A stretch of 64,000 nucleotides of DNA. Source: Hymenobacter jejuensis. GTDB lineage: Bacteria; Bacteroidota; Bacteroidia; Cytophagales; Hymenobacteraceae. Below are positions 60,386 to 64,000 of this stretch, piece by piece. The notes under the pieces are model-generated. The model did not search any database. It was not told where the DNA came from and worked only from the letters and a program-made list of their open reading frames with translations. Both the position numbers and the translations under genes were made by a program. The stretch covers positions 4,278,001-4,342,000 of the forward strand of contig NZ_CP040896.1 of NCBI RefSeq assembly GCF_006337165.1. The letters run 5' to 3'. Within the stretch, counting starts at the first letter, position 1. Each line of letters starts with the position of its first letter.

Positions 60386-62032
60386 TTACATCATGCCGCC
60401 CATGCCACCCATACCGCCCATGCCACCGGCACCGCCGCCAGCACCAGCTTTCTCTTCTTCAGGCTCATCAGAGATCACGCACTCAGTGGTGAGGAGCAGA
60501 CCTGCGATCGAAGCCGCATTTTCGAGGGCCAGACGGGTTACTTTGGTGGGGTCGAGGATACCAGCCGCCATCAGGTTTTCGTAACGGTCTTCGCGGGCAT
60601 TGTAACCGTAGTCACCCTTGCCTTCGCGAACTTTCTGCACTACTACCGAGCCTTCGCCACCGGCGTTGCCGACGATGCAGCGCAAAGGAGCTTCGAGCGC
60701 CGTGCGGATGATGTTCACGCCAGTGCGCTCGTCACCGTTCAGGGTATCAACTGCTGCCAGCGACTCAATGGCCCGCACCAAGGCAACACCGCCACCAGGA
60801 ACTACGCCTTCTTCAACGGCAGCGCGCGTAGCGTGCAGCGCATCGTCAACGCGGTCTTTCTTCTCTTTCATCTCTACTTCCGTAGAAGCACCGATGTAGA
60901 GGATAGCCACACCACCCGACAACTTGGCAAGGCGCTCTTGCAGCTTCTCCTTGTCGTAGTCGGAAGTGGTAGTACCGATCTGAGCTTTAATTTCGTTTAT
61001 GCGAGACGTGATGGCCGGCTTATCGCCTTTGCCGTTCACAATCGTAGTGTTGTCTTTGTCGATGATGATTTTCTCAGCTTGGCCGAGGTAATCAATCGTA
61101 GCGCTGTCGAGCTTGTAGCCGCGCTCTTCCGAGATCACGGTACCACCTGTCAAGACTGCAATGTCTTCCAGCATCGCCTTGCGACGGTCGCCGAAGCCAG
61201 GAGCTTTCACCGCTGCAATTTTCAGCGAGCCGCGCAGCTTGTTTACCACCAAAGTGGCAAGTGCCTCACCATCAACGTCTTCTGAAACAATCACCAGCGG
61301 CTTGCCCGTCTGAACTACTTGCTCCAATACGGGCAGCAGTTCTTTCATGGTGCTCACTTTCTTGTCGTAAATCAGGACGTAGGGCGAGTCGAGCTCTACT
61401 TCCATCTTCTCCGGGTTGGTTACGAAGTAAGGAGAGAGGTAGCCGCGGTCGAACTGCATGCCTTCCACCGTTTTTACTTCGGTTTCGGTGCCACGCGCTT
61501 CTTCTACCGTGATGACGCCTTCTTTGCCCACTTTGTCCATGGCGTCCGCGATCATCTGACCGATTTCCATGTCGTTGTTGGCTGAAATAGCGCCTACTTG
61601 GGCGATCTCCGAAGAGTTTTCAATCTTCTTCGACTGTTGCTTCAGGTTCTGAACTACAGCGTGTACTGCCTTGTCAATACCGCGCTTCAGATCCATGGGG
61701 TTGGCACCGGCCGCTACGTTCTTCGAACCAGCTGTGTAGATAGCCTGGGCCAACACGGTTGCAGTCGTAGTACCGTCACCAGCTTGGTCAGCAGTTTTGG
61801 AAGCCACTTCCTTCACCAACTGGGCACCCATATTTTCGATGGCGTCCTTCAGCTCAATTTCTTTAGCTACCGTTACACCGTCCTTGGTGATGGTTGGTGC
61901 GCCGAACTTCTTGTCAATGACCACGTTACGGCCTTTTGGGCCGAGGGTAACTTTCACGGCGTTAGCCAATTTGTCTACACCGCGCTTCAGTTTGTCGCGG
62001 CCGTCGGTATCGAATTGAATGTTTTTAGACAT
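60386..62032 (-). CDS. groEL: 60 kDa chaperonin GroEL
   Basis: Folds proteins inside a double-ring cage with GroES, driven by ATP. 548 residues. VTLGPKGRNVVIDKKFGAPTITKDGVTVAKEIEL (about 26-59, shown here as the apical and ATP-site region), GDGTTTATVLAQAI (about 86-99) and GGGVALVRA (about 413) are typical. It ends in GGAGGMGGMGGMGGMM, the flexible C-terminal tail. It lies 41 bases after groES. Highly conserved. Confidence 0.98.
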   Translation of the reverse strand: MSKNIQFDTDGRDKLKRGVDKLANAVKVTLGPKGRNVVIDKKFGAPTITKDGVTVAKEIELKDAIENMGAQLVKEVASKTADQAGDGTTTATVLAQAIYTAGSKNVAAGANPMDLKRGIDKAVHAVVQNLKQQSKKIENSSEIAQVGAISANNDMEIGQMIADAMDKVGKEGVITVEEARGTETEVKTVEGMQFDRGYLSPYFVTNPEKMEVELDSPYVLIYDKKVSTMKELLPVLEQVVQTGKPLVIVSEDVDGEALATLVVNKLRGSLKIAAVKAPGFGDRRKAMLEDIAVLTGGTVISEERGYKLDSATIDYLGQAEKIIIDKDNTTIVNGKGDKPAITSRINEIKAQIGTTTSDYDKEKLQERLAKLSGGVAILYIGASTEVEMKEKKDRVDDALHATRAAVEEGVVPGGGVALVRAIESLAAVDTLNGDERTGVNIIRTALEAPLRCIVGNAGGEGSVVVQKVREGKGDYGYNAREDRYENLMAAGILDPTKVTRLALENAASIAGLLLTTECVISDEPEEEKAGAGGGAGGMGGMGGMGGMM

Positions 62033-62073
62033 CTTATTTCAAAGGGTTAGATCAGATCAGAGGGAAAGGAAGC

Positions 62074-62364
62074 TTATAGGACAGCAAAAATGTCCGACTC
62101 ACGCATGATGAGGTAATCTTGGCCATCCACCGTGATTTCGGTGCCAGCATATTTGCCATAAAGCACCTGGTCGCCCACTTTCACCTGCGGCTGGATGGTG
62201 GTGCCATTGTCGGCCACCTTGCCTTCGCCTACGGCTACAACTTCGCCACGCTGGGGCTTTTCTTTGGCCGTGTCGGGGATGATGATACCCGATTTGGTCT
62301 TTTCCTCGGCAGCAGCCGGCGCGATGATGACGCGGTCAGCCAGTGGTTTCATGCTAAGTGACAT
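62074..62364 (-). CDS. groES: 10 kDa co-chaperonin GroES
   Basis: Caps the GroEL cage. 96 residues: MKPLADRVIIAPAAAEEKT (5-23), then the mobile loop KSGIIIPDTAKEKPQRGEVVAVG (24-46), and the dome and C-terminal YGKYAGTEITVDGQDYLIMRESDIFAVL. The start MSLSMKPLAD at 62364 is chosen over an upstream in-frame start that would add 33 nonconserved residues. No CIRCE element is recognised upstream. Confidence 0.97.
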   Translation of the reverse strand: MSLSMKPLADRVIIAPAAAEEKTKSGIIIPDTAKEKPQRGEVVAVGEGKVADNGTTIQPQVKVGDQVLYGKYAGTEITVDGQDYLIMRESDIFAVL

Positions 62365-62560
62365 AGTATTCGTTTTGGTTGAAAAGGATGTATGGATGTA
62401 TACCGTGCACGGCGTTGGGCACTTCTCGTGCCAGCCCGCTAAACATGACAGAATGGACGCCATTCCGGACGCTTCCCGGCCAGCTTTTCACCGCTGACCT
62501 GTCAAACGTGGCAGACCCTGACAGTTTCTGTGTGCCCGGCAGGGTAAAAGTAAGCGTAAA

Positions 62561-62597
62561 AAAAATCCAGTGGCCCCTTTCGGAACCACTGGATTTA
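62561..62597. terminator. hairpin between secG and groES
   Basis: AAATCCAGTGG and CCACTGGATTT around a 13-base loop, after the secG stop (62621). Confidence 0.75.
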
Positions 62598-62620
62598 CTA
62601 TGGATTAACGCGACGCGCGT

Positions 62621-63010
62621 TTATTTCGCAGGAGTAGCTGCTGGCTGCTGAGTGGGAGGAGCAGGGGTGGCGGCGCGAGGCTGCGCAGGCGCACCCGGCA
62701 GAGGTGCCGTGCTGGTGTTGTTAGGCAAACGCGTTTCCATCGCCTTTTGCTGATTGATGCTGCGAGCCGGACCCGCCTCAGTAGTGCCGTTGAGCATGTG
62801 TGTGCCAAGCGACAGAATAACCAAGCCGATAGCGAAGCCCCAGGTCAAGCGTTCGAGCAAATCGCCGGTACGCTTGACACCCATTAGGTTAGCTGCGCCG
62901 CCAGCACCAAATTGGCTGGAAATGCCGCCGCCTTTGGGATTCTGAGCCAGCACGACCAAAGCCAGCAGCAAGCATACAAAAAGAATGAGAATGATGAGGG
63001 CAATATACAT
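62621..63010 (-). CDS. secG: preprotein translocase subunit SecG
   Basis: Part of the SecYEG export channel in the inner membrane. 129 residues, longer than E. coli SecG (110) because of a Pro/Ala-rich C-terminal tail. The conserved core is YIALIILILFVCLLLALVVLAQNPKGGGISSQFG (2-35, TM1) followed by KRTGDLLERLTWGFAIGLVILSLG (TM2, about 46-70). It follows the TPR-containing gene by one base or less and precedes groES. Confidence 0.92.
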   Translation of the reverse strand: MYIALIILILFVCLLLALVVLAQNPKGGGISSQFGAGGAANLMGVKRTGDLLERLTWGFAIGLVILSLGTHMLNGTTEAGPARSINQQKAMETRLPNNTSTAPLPGAPAQPRAATPAPPTQQPAATPAK

Positions 63011-64000
63011 CTACTCCGAAGGTTTCAGTTGTTGAATTTGGTCGGCAAAGTACGCCTTTTTTTCCGGCTGGCGCACCATCAGCCGTTCATATATTTCAAT
63101 GGCTTTAGCAATTTTTCCCTGCTTTACCATGATTTTAGCTAAGCTCTCGGAAGCTATCTCCGGTATGGACGCCGTGCTTCGCACCGAAAGATCAGCCTGT
63201 TCGTCGGTGGGCGCGGGAAGCTTGGCCGCCGACTTCAGCCGGGGCTTATTGCGCAGAAATTGATTGATCAATTCCAGCGTGGAAGGGGGCGGAAGGGCAA
63301 TTGGGCCGTGAGCCTGACCATGCGCCACCAATACCGCATCTGGTGGGAAAAAATCTTCAGTCGGCAGGTCCTGCGTGAGTTCGTCGCGCAATTGAAGGCA
63401 AGAGCCCATCCGGCTGCCCAAACCCAGCGCATACCCCAGGTCTAAGTCAGAACGGAAATCGTAATCCGTTTTTGTGGTGGTCTCTACCGTTTCCTCCAGT
63501 GCAGGAAGCTCGTATGCGGGCTCACTAGACCGTGTCACACCGCCTAATCCGAATTCGAAGCGTGATGTTCCAACTTCCACTGGCGGCCGAATAGGTGGCG
63601 CGACGGGAAGCAATACATCATCCGTTTTTGATTTGGTTATATCGTAAGCATCAGGTAATGAAGAAGTTATAGTATTTGTAATTTCTTCCTCATCTGTTTC
63701 CTTTTCCTTATTAGACTCTAAAAGTGGGGCCGAAACTTCCTCCGCTGGAAAAATTCCAGCAGAAGCCGAAGATTCCGAGGTGACCGGCTCGATAGCAGTC
63801 GCTACCGCTGGTTCGGCAGTGTCTGTATTCGGCAACGCGTCCTGAGCAGCTGCCTCTTCCAAGAAAGCTATTGGGGCCTGAGAGCTGGCAAGCGTTTCTT
63901 CCTGCGCCTGCTCGAATGCTTCTTCAGGCGAGGTATGCTCAGAAGGGGTAGCGGATGGCTCTGCTAGTACAGCCTCTTGGTCAGCGTTTTCTGTGCCCAA
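63011..64000 (-). CDS. TPR-containing protein (partial, N-terminus beyond right edge)
   Basis: Only the C-terminal 329 residues are in the window; the frame is open to the right edge, so the true start is outside. It is dominated by an acidic Glu/Ala/Thr/Ser-rich low-complexity region (about 1-210). Near the C-terminus MVKQGKIAKAIEIYERLMVR is a TPR helix pair of the last 40 residues, as in many Bacteroidota proteins encoded next to secG. It abuts secG directly, so they are likely cotranscribed. No enzymatic motif. Confidence 0.7.
   Translation of the reverse strand: MGTENADQEAVLAEPSATPSEHTSPEEAFEQAQEETLASSQAPIAFLEEAAAQDALPNTDTAEPAVATAIEPVTSESSASAGIFPAEEVSAPLLESNKEKETDEEEITNTITSSLPDAYDITKSKTDDVLLPVAPPIRPPVEVGTSRFEFGLGGVTRSSEPAYELPALEETVETTTKTDYDFRSDLDLGYALGLGSRMGSCLQLRDELTQDLPTEDFFPPDAVLVAHGQAHGPIALPPPSTLELINQFLRNKPRLKSAAKLPAPTDEQADLSVRSTASIPEIASESLAKIMVKQGKIAKAIEIYERLMVRQPEKKAYFADQIQQLKPSE

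Noticed and set aside
62365..62620. Search for a CIRCE element upstream of groES
   Set aside because: No TTAGCACTC-N9-GAGTGCTAA pattern was found; a short GGCAC/GTGCC palindrome is too weak to call.
1..64000. CRISPR arrays, insertion sequences, phage genes, rRNA operons
   Set aside because: No regular direct repeats with spacers, no transposase or integrase frames, and no rRNA-like stretches were seen.

Overview
The window looks like a chromosomal segment of a Bacteroidota bacterium, most likely a Cytophagales member close to Hymenobacter. Pointers are the high but not extreme GC content, long TonB-dependent receptors with an N-terminal CarboxypepD_reg-like domain, a GroEL ending in GGM repeats, a short LeuA without a regulatory domain, an FKP-like kinase/nucleotidyltransferase fusion, and start regions that mostly lack a Shine-Dalgarno sequence. 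No phage, insertion sequence, CRISPR array or rRNA was seen. One tRNA (Asp, GTC) is present.

Layout. 1-12.6 kb: housekeeping and small unknown genes (partial Pro/Ala-rich protein, a 56-residue lipoprotein, RhlE-type RNA helicase with a structured leader, Nudix hydrolase, TMEM175-like channel, PLP aminotransferase, half-size EamA transporter, two 88-residue paralogs, GH43 glycosidase). 12.6-25.2 kb: a minus-strand assimilatory sulfate reduction locus in the order cysH-cysD-cysN-cobA-cysJ-TonB receptor-cysI-(CysG N-domain/TSUP fusion), preceded by a SAM-I (S-box) riboswitch. It covers sulfate activation, APS reduction, sulfite reduction, siroheme synthesis and probable sulfite/sulfate transport. 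25.5-31.7 kb: a two-gene sugar-nucleotide module and a 514-residue helical-repeat protein. 32-44.2 kb: a complete branched-chain amino acid block, ilvE-ilvD-ilvB-ilvN-ilvC-ilvA and leuA-leuC-leuD-leuB. ilvE has a leader peptide (MILSILLVIKVITPLPAG) with a mutually exclusive antiterminator and terminator. The upstream regions of ilvE and leuA align without gaps. 44.2-50 kb: FAD oxidoreductase, lipoprotein lipase, acyltransferase, tRNA. 50-55.4 kb: lipid-related cluster (accA, MBL hydrolase, patatin, PlsC), DUF4159 protein, rsmE. 55.6-64 kb: NmrA-type reductase, pckA, POT peptide transporter, groEL, groES, secG and a partial TPR-containing protein.

The most unusual signal is a dispersed 25-bp dyad, TAA-N4-TTGAT-N-ATCAA-N4-TTA. 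About 25 copies, exact or degenerate, were found by eye. Nearly all are intergenic and several supply the stop codon of the preceding gene. Each half matches the consensus known for enterobacterial IHF (WATCAA-N4-TTR), so the element is two such sites overlapping head to head. It grows into long perfect palindromes at 23007-23043 and 53252-53292, and it sits at a fixed distance upstream of the aligned ilvE and leuA promoter regions.

Limits: everything was read by eye. Family assignments rest on motifs and context, not on database searches, and short-site coordinates may be off by a base.
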